A DNA stretch of 64,000 bases from Paenarthrobacter sp. PH39-S1 (GCF_030063245.1 NZ_JASISR010000009.1:1-64000); one strand, 5' to 3'. Counted from the stretch's first letter, positions 15,990 through 25,431 are shown. Numbers and translations: made by a program. The notes: generated by a model not told the origin, from the sequence alone.

Positions 15990-17536
15990 CGCAGACCACG
16001 AACAACCCTCCCGCCGCGCCGCACACGGGCATGAACGCGGACTCGCCGGTGACGGACTGGCCGATGTGGATCGACGGCCGGCAGGTGGAGGCTCAGCAGG
16101 TCGGCAGCCAGGCCCCGCAGTGGCGGCCGGTGTATAACCCGGCCCGCCGGGAAGCGGTCATTGCCCGGGTCCCGGCGGCCGGACCGGCGGACGTGGACAA
16201 AGCGGTGGCCGCTGCCCTCCGCGTCTTCCCGGAGTGGCGGGCCCTGCATTTCAGCGGCAGGCAACGCGCCCTGGCCCGGATTGCAGATGAGCTGGAGGAG
16301 CGTTCCGAGGAGTTCGCCAGGCTGACCGCACTGGACACCGGCAACGCGCTGCGGACGCAGGCCCGCCCGGAGGTCTTGTCCATGGTGTCGCTGTTCCGGT
16401 ATTTTGCCGGCGTGGCAGGGGAAGTCAAAGGCGCGACGCTGCCCGCGGGTGACGATCAGCTGCAGTACACCAGGCTGGAGCCGCTGGGCGTGGTGGCCTG
16501 CATTCTGCCGTGGAACTCGCCGCTGATGATCGCCTCGTTCAAAATCCCGGCCGCCCTGGCCGCGGGCAATACCGTCATAATGAAAGCCGCCGACGACGCA
16601 CCGCTGACCATCCTGCTGCTGGCCGAGGTCTGCAACCGGCACCTCCCGCCGGGGGTGGTCAACGCGCTGACCGGGCGCGGCTCGGTCATCGGCGCGGCGC
16701 TGGCGGATCACCCGGACGTGGCCAAGGTTTCCTTCACCGGATCGACGGAGGTGGGACGCGGGGTCGCCCGGCAGGCCGGCGAGCGGCTGGCGCATATGTC
16801 CCTGGAGCTGGGCGGCAAGAACCCTTCCATTGTGTTCCCGGACGCGGTCGACGACGAGCTGATCGACGGACTGCTGCTGGCCTCGCGTTTTACCCGGCAG
16901 GGGCAGAGCTGCACCGCCGGTTCCCGGCTGTTCCTGCACGAGGACATCCATGACGAGGTCATGGACAAACTGGTGGCAAGGCTGGGCGCCCTGAAGGTGG
17001 GTGATCCGTTGGACGAGGCCACGGATATGGGCGCGGTGATCAACAACAAGCAGTTTACCCAGATCAGCAGTTACCTGTCCGAGGGCCGTTCCACGCCCGG
17101 CATGACCACCGCGCTGGGCGGCGAAGCCCCATCGGAAGGGCCGCTCCTGGCGGGTTACTACCATCTGCCCACCATCTTCAGCGGGGCGAAAAACGAGTTC
17201 CGGCTGGCGCAGGAAGAGATCTTTGGCCCGGTGCTGGTGGCGATCCCGTGGCATGACACCGATGACGTGGTGCGGATGGCCAACGACACGCACTTCGGCC
17301 TGGCGGCCTACGTCTGGAGCCATAACCTGGACAATGCGCTGAACACCGCGCACCGGTTGGAGGCCGGGTGGGTGCAGGTGAATCAGGGCGGCGGGCAGGT
17401 GGCCGGCCAGTCCTACGGTGGCTACAAGCAGAGCGGGCTGGGCCGGGAAGTGTCCTTGGAGGGGATGCTGGCCGGGTTTACCCAGACCAAGCAGATCAAC
17501 GTCAAGCTGCGCAGCCACGGTGGACTCCATGTCTGA
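15986..17536 (+). CDS. NAD(P)-dependent aldehyde dehydrogenase
   Basis: A 516-residue aldehyde dehydrogenase with catalytic Cys309 (GQSCTAGSRLF), general-base Glu274 (LELGGKNP), the PWNSPL loop and the cofactor motif FTGSTEVG. It lacks the CoA-acylating features of methylmalonate-semialdehyde dehydrogenase, so it probably yields a free acid. Gene order suggests it oxidises the aldehyde made by the upstream dehydrogenase, after which the downstream CoA-transferase activates the acid. The N-terminal 25 residues are a low-complexity extension. Confidence 0.85.
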   Translation: MTQTTNNPPAAPHTGMNADSPVTDWPMWIDGRQVEAQQVGSQAPQWRPVYNPARREAVIARVPAAGPADVDKAVAAALRVFPEWRALHFSGRQRALARIADELEERSEEFARLTALDTGNALRTQARPEVLSMVSLFRYFAGVAGEVKGATLPAGDDQLQYTRLEPLGVVACILPWNSPLMIASFKIPAALAAGNTVIMKAADDAPLTILLLAEVCNRHLPPGVVNALTGRGSVIGAALADHPDVAKVSFTGSTEVGRGVARQAGERLAHMSLELGGKNPSIVFPDAVDDELIDGLLLASRFTRQGQSCTAGSRLFLHEDIHDEVMDKLVARLGALKVGDPLDEATDMGAVINNKQFTQISSYLSEGRSTPGMTTALGGEAPSEGPLLAGYYHLPTIFSGAKNEFRLAQEEIFGPVLVAIPWHDTDDVVRMANDTHFGLAAYVWSHNLDNALNTAHRLEAGWVQVNQGGGQVAGQSYGGYKQSGLGREVSLEGMLAGFTQTKQINVKLRSHGGLHV

Positions 17537-18776
17537 GCCGGCAGCCGGTTCACGAACCCGCGGCCCGCTGGAGGGCATCAAGGTCCTGGACCTGAGCCGT
17601 GCCCTGGCCGGGCCGTACGCCACCGCGCTCCTAACAGACCTGGGTGCCGAGGTGACCAAGGTGGAGAGCATCAAGGGCGGCGATTCGACCCGGTCCTGGC
17701 CCCCCTTCGAAAATGACCAGAGTCTTTACTTTGACTCCACGAACCGGGGCAAGTCCTCCATCGCGGTCGATTTCTACAGCCCCGAAGGCAGGGCCCTGCT
17801 GCGCTGGCTGGCGCTCGCGGCCGACGTCGTCGTCGAAAATTTCCGTCCGGGAGTCCTGCGCACCATGGGACTGGACCCGGCGGAACTGCGCGCGGCCAAG
17901 CCTGAGCTGATCATCGCGTCGGTGAGCGGCTTCGGCGCGACGGGTCCGCTGAGCCAGGCCGCCGGACTGGACCAGGTGGCGCAGGGGATGTCGGGGCTGA
18001 TGTCCGTTACCGGTGCCGATGCGGAGCATATGTTCCGCATCGGAGTCCCGATTATCGACATGGTGGCCGGCATGTTCACCGCGTTCGGCATTGCGGCGGC
18101 ACTGGCCGGCCATGCGAGCCACGGGGCGGGGATGGTGGTGTCGACGTCGTTGCTTGAGTCGGCGCTCTCGATCTCCAGTTTTCAGGGTCAGCGTTACCTG
18201 AGCACCGGTGAGATCCCCACGCCGCAAGGCAACAACCATCCGGTGCTGTCCCCCTACGGGGTGTTCAAGACGGCGGACATTCCCGTCATCGTCGCCGTCG
18301 GGACGCAAAAGCAGTGGCAGCTGTTGTGTCAGCTGCTCGGCGATCCCGCGCTGGCCGATGAACCGGAATACCGGACGGGCAAGCTGCGCACCCTCAACAG
18401 GGGTCCGCTCAACCTGCGGCTGGAAGAGCTGCTCGCGGCCGGAAACGGCGCGGACTGGGTCCGTAAATTCCGTCAGGCCAAGATCCCAGCGGGGCCGATC
18501 TACAATTTTCAGCAGGTCTTCGACGACGAGCAGGTGCAGTCCCTGGACATGGTCAAACACATGCGCCGACGTGACGGCAGTGCCCTGCCACTGCTGCGCG
18601 GGCCGCTGTCCATTAACGGGCAGGCAACCGCAATCCGCAAGCCCCCGCCGGCCTTGGGGGAGGACACCCGGAAGGTCCTGGAAGAGCTGCAGCTCAGTGC
18701 GGACCAAATCGCGGGCCTGCTGGCGGCCGGCATTGTGATGGCCGCGGACGTTCGTGCTGAGAGCACCGTTTCATGA
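17529..18776 (+). CDS. Class III CoA-transferase (CaiB/BaiF family)
   Basis: A 415-residue CaiB/BaiF-type enzyme. It has the N-terminal segment GIKVLDLSRALAGPYATALL, the catalytic aspartate region (AAGLDQVAQGMSG) and the C-terminal small-domain pattern typical of formyl-CoA and carnitine CoA-transferases. These enzymes move CoA between carboxylic acids. The ATG at 17529 overlaps the preceding stop by eight bases. In the operon it would form the CoA ester used by the enoyl-CoA hydratase that follows. Confidence 0.85.
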   Translation: MSEPAAGSRTRGPLEGIKVLDLSRALAGPYATALLTDLGAEVTKVESIKGGDSTRSWPPFENDQSLYFDSTNRGKSSIAVDFYSPEGRALLRWLALAADVVVENFRPGVLRTMGLDPAELRAAKPELIIASVSGFGATGPLSQAAGLDQVAQGMSGLMSVTGADAEHMFRIGVPIIDMVAGMFTAFGIAAALAGHASHGAGMVVSTSLLESALSISSFQGQRYLSTGEIPTPQGNNHPVLSPYGVFKTADIPVIVAVGTQKQWQLLCQLLGDPALADEPEYRTGKLRTLNRGPLNLRLEELLAAGNGADWVRKFRQAKIPAGPIYNFQQVFDDEQVQSLDMVKHMRRRDGSALPLLRGPLSINGQATAIRKPPPALGEDTRKVLEELQLSADQIAGLLAAGIVMAADVRAESTVS

Positions 18777-19621
18777 GCGAAACCGGGTCGGTCCGGGCGA
18801 AGAGAACGGTCCAGGCGAAGGGGACCCTCCGGGTCCAGCAGCGTGGCCCCGTGGCGACGGTGCTGCTGGAGAACCCTGGCATGCGAAATGCCGTCACCGA
18901 GGAGATGTGGGGTCAGTTTGAACCCGTGCTGGCACGCCTGGACGGGGAGCCATCTGTCAAGGCGGTGGTGGTGCGCGGCGGGGGCTCGGACTTTTCCGCC
19001 GGCGCGGACATCGGCGCGCTGCAGCAGATCCTGTTGGACCCCAGCACCGGTCACAGCGACGGCGGCCGGATCAGTGCAGCCGAACGTGCCCTGTCCAAAT
19101 TCCGCAAGCCCACGATCGCAGCCATCGACGGATACTGCATGGGCGGAGCCTGGCAGATCGCCGGTGCCTGCGACATCAGAATCGCCTCCGATGCTGCGGT
19201 CTTCGGCATCACGCCGGCGAAGATCGGCATTGTCTATCCGCTGTCCGGGATTGAGCGGCTGGTCCGGCTGGTGGGGCCGGCCCCGGCGAAGTTCCTGCTC
19301 TTCAGCGGCGACTTCGTGGATGCCCATACTGCCTTGGCTCTGGGCCTGGTGGCGCGCGTAGTCCCGCAGCCGGAGTTTTGGGCTGACATTGATTCCTTCG
19401 CCCGCCGGCTGGCATCGCGCTCCCAGCTGTCCATTCACGCGATGAAGGACCTGGTGGACGCCATCGCCGGCGGCGCGGAGGACCTGGCGGCGCGCAACGA
19501 GTTCTGGCAGCAGGAGATGGCCGCGAGCAGCGATCCCGCGGAGGGAGTGCGCGCATTTCTGGCCAAGGAAATCCCGGAGTTCAGCTGGCTCTCGCCTGCT
19601 TCCCGGCAGCCGGGGTCCTGA
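18773..19621 (+). CDS. Enoyl-CoA hydratase/isomerase
   Basis: A 282-residue crotonase-fold protein with the first oxyanion-hole segment (DFSAGADIGAL) and the second (AIDGYCMGGAWQIAGACDIRIAS). The later catalytic region (AKIGIVYPLSGIERL) lacks an obvious Glu-Glu hydratase pair, so hydratase versus isomerase or hydrolase activity is open. A basic N-terminal stretch of about 20 residues precedes the fold. ATGA overlap with the CoA-transferase makes it the last gene of the operon. It faces the convergent glycosylase-like gene. Confidence 0.8.
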   Translation: MSETGSVRAKRTVQAKGTLRVQQRGPVATVLLENPGMRNAVTEEMWGQFEPVLARLDGEPSVKAVVVRGGGSDFSAGADIGALQQILLDPSTGHSDGGRISAAERALSKFRKPTIAAIDGYCMGGAWQIAGACDIRIASDAAVFGITPAKIGIVYPLSGIERLVRLVGPAPAKFLLFSGDFVDAHTALALGLVARVVPQPEFWADIDSFARRLASRSQLSIHAMKDLVDAIAGGAEDLAARNEFWQQEMAASSDPAEGVRAFLAKEIPEFSWLSPASRQPGS

Positions 19622-19624
19622 CGG

Positions 19625-20254
19625 CTACGCGGCAGTCAGGCCCGTGCGCGCCATCGCATCCGCGTAGGCCGCCTTCATCTCCTCGAGCCATTCCTGCTGC
19701 CGGGTGGCTGAGCCGCCGAAGGACCTGCCGCCAAGGGAACGCACCTTGTATGTCTTGACTCCCCGGCGCCAGATCAATGGGTTCTCGGTCTTCAGGAGCA
19801 GACCGGCCAGCCGGTTTGCCTCGGTCCCGTGGGCCACGATGGCGGAGGCCCTGGGGACCAGTGCCAGGAGCCTCAGGAGTGGTTTGAGGCCGGCCGAAAT
19901 CTCTCCGGGCGCGAGCTTGCCGTTGGCTTCCCCGTGGGTGAACCAGGGGTGCACATTCCACGGCATGATGTATTCGGGCCGTAGGCCGATCTGCCATTGC
20001 ACTCCCATCAGGCGCGCCACGGCATCATCATCCCCAGGCGTGACAAAGCCGGAGTCGTGTGCGGAACCGATATTGGAGTACAGACTGATGATGCGGCATT
20101 CGTCCACGTTGTGGACCGGGTCGATGTAAGAAACCTCACTGCCCGGCCGGAGGTCGACGAGGGAATCGCAGAGTTCGTTAACTGCCGCGACGTTCGGTTC
20201 GTAGCGGCGGTTCCAGAGTTCTTCGCGGTAGGTTTCAGTGACCTGGGCTGTCAT
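19625..20254 (-). CDS. Uracil-DNA glycosylase-superfamily protein
   Basis: A 209-residue protein. The patterns YSNIGSAHDSGFVTPGDDD and YIMPWNVHPWF correspond to the water-activating loop and the uracil-recognition Asn strand (WN-x-x-PW) of the UDG superfamily. The final segment carries HGTEANRLAG in the place of the H-S/P-S loop. No cysteine quartet of Fe-S family 4 enzymes is seen. Likely a base-excision enzyme or a related nucleotide-binding protein. Convergent with the enoyl-CoA hydratase gene, three bases apart. Confidence 0.6.
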   Translation of the reverse strand: MTAQVTETYREELWNRRYEPNVAAVNELCDSLVDLRPGSEVSYIDPVHNVDECRIISLYSNIGSAHDSGFVTPGDDDAVARLMGVQWQIGLRPEYIMPWNVHPWFTHGEANGKLAPGEISAGLKPLLRLLALVPRASAIVAHGTEANRLAGLLLKTENPLIWRRGVKTYKVRSLGGRSFGGSATRQQEWLEEMKAAYADAMARTGLTAA

Positions 20255-20631
20255 CGGGTGAGGCTTCTCCTATGCGGGCGGACACGCCCCTGCGCCGGCC
20301 GCAGGCATGCCGGGACCGGCGGTGGGGGTGCTGATTCGTTGGGCGGATCGGGTGCGGAACGCGTTCGGCCCGGAAGCCTGCGATTGGCAACTCCCGGTCC
20401 GGGCTGGTTGCCTGCTCGATCGGTATCCAGTCTATCAAGCCCGGGGCAAAACGAAACTGGCCGGAAGGGAATCTGCCTCACCTATCTGCCTCACCTAAAG
20501 GGCATTAAAATACATGACGGACTTTGGTGGGTTTTTCATCGCTGCCGGCTCGTTCAAATGACGATGAGCACGTTCCGGTGGCACCTCGGGACTGACCCCC
20601 GTCAACGCCACATTGGGCCTGGTGCCGAGGC
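20255..20631. other. Intergenic stretch, no gene recognised
   Basis: About 380 bp upstream of the glycosylase-like gene and downstream of the SRPBCC gene, both on the minus strand. It holds a short direct repeat (CTGCCTCACCTA repeated near 20470-20500) and an AT-rich stretch near 20505-20540 that could carry the glycosylase promoter. No RNA gene or protein signature is seen. Confidence 0.4.
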
Positions 20632-21099
20632 CTACCCCTTGGCGGCCGCGACAGCTTCGGCGAGGGAGGCGAGACCCTTGTCGAAGTCGCCCCCCACCAT
20701 TTTGTCCATGCTCATAAACAAAGCAAAGACGCGGCCAACGCCCTTGTTCTCGCCCGTCATGGTCCAGGTGACGCGGGTTCCGCCGGCCTCGGGCGTGAAG
20801 GTGAATTTGGTGGGGTTGACGGCCTTCATGGGCATTGTGAATTCCAGCCGGATGCCGATGCTGGAAGGCGCGGTGACATCCACAATTTCCATGGTGCCCG
20901 AACCTGCCTTGCGATTCCCGGTCCACGCATATTTTGCTCCCACGCCGGCTTTGGCGCCGGAGTAGGTGCGCTTCATGGACGGATCAATTTTCTCCCACGG
21001 CGACCAATTGGTCCACTGGTGGAAGTCGTAAACAAAGGGATAGATCTCTGCCGCGGCGGCCGGGATAACGATATTGCGCGTGACGCTGAAGGATGACAT
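20632..21099 (-). CDS. SRPBCC family protein (polyketide cyclase/START-like fold)
   Basis: A 155-residue helix-grip protein. It starts SFSVTRNIVIPAAAAEIYPFVYDFHQW and has the central beta strands (GTRVTWTMTGE) and long C-terminal helix of the START/Bet v1-like superfamily. No catalytic residues are diagnostic. Members bind hydrophobic ligands or act as toxin-antitoxin-like or cyclase proteins. Monocistronic in appearance. Confidence 0.75.
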   Translation of the reverse strand: MSSFSVTRNIVIPAAAAEIYPFVYDFHQWTNWSPWEKIDPSMKRTYSGAKAGVGAKYAWTGNRKAGSGTMEIVDVTAPSSIGIRLEFTMPMKAVNPTKFTFTPEAGGTRVTWTMTGENKGVGRVFALFMSMDKMVGGDFDKGLASLAEAVAAAKG

Positions 21100-21303
21100 G
21101 CCGTCATCATATGCGGTGGGTCAAACATTCCCTACGGGTCGTCCAGAAATGAAGGGGGGCCTTCGGAACTGCGGCGGCGGATCGAACACGGCTGCCGCGC
21201 ACGACCGCGGCATCGTCAAAGGACTCCAAAGTTTGGGGCTCGCTGGCGTCCTCGGACATCGCCCCCGACTGCCGAACGCGAGCCCCAACCTGACAACGTA
21301 CTG

Positions 21304-21933
21304 CTAGACCGTGGCGGTGGCTACGTCGTAGTCAAGGCGCGGCAGACGGGGCAACCAGGCGTTCTCGCCCGGCTTGCCGATGTTGACCACCATGATGGTT
21401 TTCCGGCTGGTGCCGGCGTGGAAGTCAGCATCGATGGCGGCGGTGTCGAAGCCTGCCATCGGGCCGGCAGCCAACCCAGCGGCCCGGACGGCCATGATGA
21501 AGTAGGCCGCCTGCATGTGGCCGTTGTTACCGGCCATTGCGGACCTGAGTGCGTCCTTGCCCTCGAACATGGCCTTGCGCTCGGGAGCGTGCGGGAAGAA
21601 GGTGGGGAAGTGCTCGTGCCAGTCCCCGTCGACGCTCAGGATGGCGACCATCGGCGCCGTCGCGGTCTTCGCGGCATTGCCGTCCGCCATGTAGGAGACC
21701 AGACGATCGCGGGCCTCGGCGGACCGTACCCAGGTGACGCGCAGCGGTTGGATGTTCATCGCCGTCGGGCCCATCTTGGTGAGCTCATAGATGGCACGCA
21801 TCTGCTCCTCGGTCACCGGCTCATCGGTGAAGGTGTTGGCCGTACGCGCCTCAAGGAAGAGGGCGTCGGTGGCTTCGCTGTCCAGGATCAGTTCATCCTG
21901 AAGATTGACGACGACGGCGTTATCGATGCTCAT
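21304..21933 (-). CDS. Malonic semialdehyde reductase RutE-like nitroreductase
   Basis: A 209-residue FMN-dependent nitroreductase-fold protein. The segments DALFLEARTANTF, the flavin-binding region MGPTAMNIQPLRVTWVRS and the late MAVRAAGLAAGPMAGFD are characteristic of the RutE/HadB subgroup, which reduces malonic semialdehyde to 3-hydroxypropionate. No other rut genes lie nearby, so the physiological role may differ. It is a single gene just before the flagellar locus. Confidence 0.7.
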   Translation of the reverse strand: MSIDNAVVVNLQDELILDSEATDALFLEARTANTFTDEPVTEEQMRAIYELTKMGPTAMNIQPLRVTWVRSAEARDRLVSYMADGNAAKTATAPMVAILSVDGDWHEHFPTFFPHAPERKAMFEGKDALRSAMAGNNGHMQAAYFIMAVRAAGLAAGPMAGFDTAAIDADFHAGTSRKTIMVVNIGKPGENAWLPRLPRLDYDVATATV

Positions 21934-22203
21934 GGCGCTGCTTTCTGTGGGGGAGACAAATTTGTGGGGGACAAATCTGTGGATAAGACGTACGGTGTTC
22001 CCCTTTGCAAGCGTTCGGACCGTGCCTGCTGCTTCCCGGATCCAAGGAGGTATTCATCACAGTTGCGGCTGAATGGCTATCCCTGCGCGCTGGTGATGAT
22101 GCTCGGCTCGACTCGGCGCGGGACTGGGTCGAGTCGGCAGGAGCCTCCAACGGCTGTTCGGCGCGGGAAAACTGCCGCAAGTCAGCCTGGTCCTAGGGCC
22201 CTG

Positions 22204-22590
22204 CTATGGCGAGGTGAGCTCCGCCAAATCTCCGCGCAGCGGCCAACCCTGGCCGTCCAGAATGACCTGTGAACAGCGGCGCGTGCTGTTGTTCACCACG
22301 ATGGGCGCCATCAGGTTCACGGTGGTGGTCCGCTCACCGAAGTTTGCCACCACCAGAACCTGTGCCTGCTCGGGTGTGTCCAGCGCCAGCACCGTGCACT
22401 GCTCGTCGGAGAGCAACGGGGCGTAATCGGGCAGATAGACGGACGCGTCAAGGACGTACAACCGCCGGTCCGCACCGGCTACCGACTGCAGCCGGTAGAG
22501 GCCGTCGGCGCCGGCCACCGGATCCAGAGTGAAGTCCACCAGTGGTTCCAGCCCGGGCGGAGGGGCGGCGAACGTCAGGGTGACGCTCAC
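22204..22590 (-). CDS. fliW: Flagellar assembly factor FliW
   Basis: A 128-residue FliW. The segments LYVLDASVYLPDYAPLL, the late strand VLVVANFG and VNLMAPIVVNNSTRR (the conserved N-L-x-A-P-I-V-x-N) identify it. FliW binds flagellin and, in other bacteria, antagonises the translational regulator CsrA. No csrA gene is visible beside it. It overlaps flgL by four bases as the last gene of flgN-flgK-flgL-fliW. Confidence 0.9.
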   Translation of the reverse strand: MSVTLTFAAPPPGLEPLVDFTLDPVAGADGLYRLQSVAGADRRLYVLDASVYLPDYAPLLSDEQCTVLALDTPEQAQVLVVANFGERTTTVNLMAPIVVNNSTRRCSQVILDGQGWPLRGDLAELTSP

Positions 22591-23468
22591 CGGAGGAAGT
22601 CCAGCAGGGACATCGGGAGCACCTTCGCCGTCACGGCGAGCGCGGCCTGGTAATTGGTCGCCTGCAGCTGCAGATCCAGGATGGCCTTGCCAAGGTCCAG
22701 GTCCTCGATGCCGGATCTGGTGGCCTCCAGCGTGCCCTTGAGGGCGGTGTTGGTCTCCTGTGCGCGCAGCAGCTGTGCCTGCCGGGCGCCGACCTCGGCG
22801 TGCCGGCTGCTGATCGCCGTCATCCGCGCTTCGAGATCCTTCAGATTTGCGCTCACGTCAGCTCCGGAGGTGAGGTCGGCGGTGATTTTGTCCAGCAGTG
22901 CGAAGACTGACGTGTCACCTGTACCAAAAACGGCCGCCCCATCAGCGTCCACCCGGATACTGGTTTCATTGCCAACGCGGCGTTCGACGGCGCCGCCCGC
23001 CGGTACGGTGTAGGGTGCGGTCGAGGAGAACGGCGAGGAGTCGTTGGAGTTTCCGGCGAAGATGTTCCGGCCCATAAACTTGGTGTTGGCCTGGCTGAGC
23101 AGGTCTCTTTTCAGACCGGTGATCTCGACCGCGAGGGCCTCCTTGGCCCCGCTGCTCACACCGCCATTAGCGCCCTGCACGGTCAGGTCCCGGACCCGGT
23201 TCAGAATGAACGACGCGCTGGACATGGTGGTGTCAACCGTCGCCAGCCAGCCGTTTCCATTTTCGATGTTGCGGCCGTATTGATCCGTCGCAGACTGCTG
23301 GGCGCGTACCTGAAGCGCGGCGGCAGCGGCGGCGGGATCATCCGAGGGCCGCACGATCGCTTTGAGCGTCGAGGCACGGTCCTGGAGTTTGGCCAGCTGG
23401 GATGAACTCGACTGCAGGTTCCGCTGCGCGGAGGCCATCATGGTCTGGTTGGTGACACGGCTAATCAT
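22587..23468 (-). CDS. flgL: Flagellar hook-filament junction protein FlgL (HAP3)
   Basis: A 293-residue flagellin-like protein. The N-terminal helix (ISRVTNQTMMASAQRNLQSS) and C-terminal helix (ILDLQLQATNYQAALAVTAKV) match HAP3, with a variable middle. It forms the second junction layer between hook and filament, is exported by the flagellar type III system, and follows flgK after three bases. Confidence 0.9.
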   Translation of the reverse strand: MISRVTNQTMMASAQRNLQSSSSQLAKLQDRASTLKAIVRPSDDPAAAAAALQVRAQQSATDQYGRNIENGNGWLATVDTTMSSASFILNRVRDLTVQGANGGVSSGAKEALAVEITGLKRDLLSQANTKFMGRNIFAGNSNDSSPFSSTAPYTVPAGGAVERRVGNETSIRVDADGAAVFGTGDTSVFALLDKITADLTSGADVSANLKDLEARMTAISSRHAEVGARQAQLLRAQETNTALKGTLEATRSGIEDLDLGKAILDLQLQATNYQAALAVTAKVLPMSLLDFLR

Positions 23469-23471
23469 GCG

Positions 23472-24932
23472 CTATCTCCCCACGAGTCCGGTTCTGTTGA
23501 TCAGTACGTCCAGCATCTCATCCACGGCCGTCATGACGCGCGCCGCTGCCTGGTAGGCATGCTGGTAGGAGAGCAGATTCATGTTTTCCTCATTCAGGCT
23601 GACCGAGGCCGTGGAGGCCTGCAGCTGCGTGGCGCTCACCGCCGAGGCGGCGGCCAGCTGTCCCTGCTGCTGCGCCGAGCGTGACGCCGCGCCCAGCTTG
23701 GTGATGAAGCCGCTCCACGCGGTGTCCGGAGAGTCCGGTCCCACGCCCAGCTGCGAAATGGCGTCCGCGTTGCCGCCATTGAGGGCTCCGCCAGTGGCGC
23801 TCCCCGTGGCCAGGCCGGAAACGTCGGTGACCGCAACGGTCAGTCCCTGGGCCGACGGTTTGCCGGGCGAAAAATCAAAGAAGTCCCCTCCGGCCGTCCC
23901 CGCGGTAGTGACGCCCGCCCGGTGTGCCGTGTTGACGGCGTCGGCCAGCTTCTGCGCAAACGTGTTGTAGGAAGCGGCCGCCTCGGCAATCGAACCACCG
24001 GTGCCGGCCGCGTCGCCCGCACCGCCGCCGGCCGGAGCCAGCACGGACAAGGCGCCGGCGATTTCGCCGCCGTCGAGCGGTCCGGCGGCTCCCGTCCGGT
24101 CCGTCCATTCCAGCTGGACGGCGTAGGTTCGGGCGGGGCCAGTGCCGGCGCCCGCGGAGTCCATCACATAGGCGCCGGTCACCTGCACGGTGCGGGCCGA
24201 TCCGCCGGAAACCATCGCGTTGCCGCCCACCAGAACGTCCACCATGCCGTCACCGGTGTCCCGGACTGCGCCACCGGCCAGCGAAGCAATGGTGGCGGTG
24301 AGCTGGCTGCGCTGGTCCACCATCTCGTTGGCGGAACCGCCGGCGGCGATCGTCGAGCGGATGCGCAGATTCAGGTCCGCGACCTGGGCGGCGGCGTTAT
24401 TCAGGTCCGTGGCCATGCCATCCACCTGCGAACGGCCCTGGGACCACTGGGCTTCCAAATTCCCGTATCCGACGGCCAGCTGTCCGGCCAGGTCGTTCGC
24501 GGCGGCCAGGAGAACAGCGGCGGGGGCCGCCTCACCGGCCTGGTTGGCCATCGCGCCCCAGCCGGCCCAGAAAGCCTGCAGCTTGGCGGAAATCCCCTTC
24601 GCGCCGGGTTCGTGTGTCGAGTCCTCGATCGTGGTGAGGGCGTTGCTGCGCACCGCGGTATACCCGGCGGCCGCGGTGGTGGAGCGGACCCTGGCATCCA
24701 GGAACGTATCACCCAGGCGGGCCACGCCGTCCACGGAAACCCCCTGCCCGGCACGGGCGCCGGCGGAAAAAAGCCCAACATTGGCGCCTTCACCGATCGC
24801 GGATGTGGTCACGCGCTGCCGGGTGTAACCGGCGGTGTTCGCATTGGCAATGTTCTGGCCCGTGACGCTCAGCCCCTGCTGGGCAGCGGTCAGGCCGGAG
24901 AATGCGGCGTTCAGTGCACCGAATGTGCTCAT
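23472..24932 (-). CDS. flgK: Flagellar hook-associated protein FlgK (HAP1)
   Basis: A 486-residue HAP1. The N-terminus STFGALNAAFSGLTAAQQGL and the segment ITGQNIANANTAGYTRQRV-like region are the rod/hook family signature. The C-terminus (NLLSYQHAYQAAARVMTAVDEML) is the matching closing helix. The ATG at 24932 is used because the family N-terminus starts there, although the frame stays open to 25079. Ten bases separate it from flgN, its chaperone gene. Confidence 0.92.
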   Translation of the reverse strand: MSTFGALNAAFSGLTAAQQGLSVTGQNIANANTAGYTRQRVTTSAIGEGANVGLFSAGARAGQGVSVDGVARLGDTFLDARVRSTTAAAGYTAVRSNALTTIEDSTHEPGAKGISAKLQAFWAGWGAMANQAGEAAPAAVLLAAANDLAGQLAVGYGNLEAQWSQGRSQVDGMATDLNNAAAQVADLNLRIRSTIAAGGSANEMVDQRSQLTATIASLAGGAVRDTGDGMVDVLVGGNAMVSGGSARTVQVTGAYVMDSAGAGTGPARTYAVQLEWTDRTGAAGPLDGGEIAGALSVLAPAGGGAGDAAGTGGSIAEAAASYNTFAQKLADAVNTAHRAGVTTAGTAGGDFFDFSPGKPSAQGLTVAVTDVSGLATGSATGGALNGGNADAISQLGVGPDSPDTAWSGFITKLGAASRSAQQQGQLAAASAVSATQLQASTASVSLNEENMNLLSYQHAYQAAARVMTAVDEMLDVLINRTGLVGR

Positions 24933-24942
24933 GAAGAGGTCC

Positions 24943-25431
24943 TCACAGGTCTTTATCGAAGAGTCTGGCGCCGGCGTCCAGCCCGGTGCCACCGCGGGAA
25001 TTGTAGGTGCCGGCGTCCGGTACCAGCCCGGCCACGGTTTCCTGCGTCGAGCGGGCGGCCGCACGCAGGAACTGGTCATTGGCGTCCCGGAGTTCGCGGA
25101 TCCGCGTTGTCAGTTCCGCCAGGGCCTTCAAATGGCCCGCGAAGATCTCGGACCAGGGACCGGCCGGCGCCTTCGCGGCGATGTCGCGCAGGCTGGCGTT
25201 CTCCTCCGTGCCCCACTCCCTGGCGAGCGCGGAAACTTCGACGGTGCGGCCGAGCCCGGCCGTCCGCAGCCGCTCCACCACCTGCTCAACCTCACGTGTG
25301 GCATGCTGCAGCCAGCGGGTTTTTCCGGAGGTGAGGATCAGTTGTTCCTCCTCCAGCTTGAACGTCAAAAGCTCCAGTAGTTCCCGTTCTTTCCACAGCA
25401 ACGAGGACAATTCCTGGGCGCCCAACCTCAC
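24943..25431 (-). CDS. flgN: FlgN-type flagellar export chaperone
   Basis: About 162 residues, almost entirely helical, with a long leucine/glutamate-rich stretch (LLELLTFKLEEEQLILTSG) typical of FlgN, which escorts FlgK and FlgL to the export gate. The GTG at 25431 follows a GAGGAG site four to five bases away. The frame continues upstream to 25521, but that would run into the sigma-28-type promoter at 25487-25514. Confidence 0.8.
   Translation of the reverse strand: MRLGAQELSSLLWKERELLELLTFKLEEEQLILTSGKTRWLQHATREVEQVVERLRTAGLGRTVEVSALAREWGTEENASLRDIAAKAPAGPWSEIFAGHLKALAELTTRIRELRDANDQFLRAAARSTQETVAGLVPDAGTYNSRGGTGLDAGARLFDKDL

Noticed and set aside
15914-17674. A 586-codon open frame on the minus strand
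   Set aside because: It lies antisense to the aldehyde dehydrogenase gene and reflects third-position GC bias. It has no domain signature, and the plus-strand gene has all catalytic residues.
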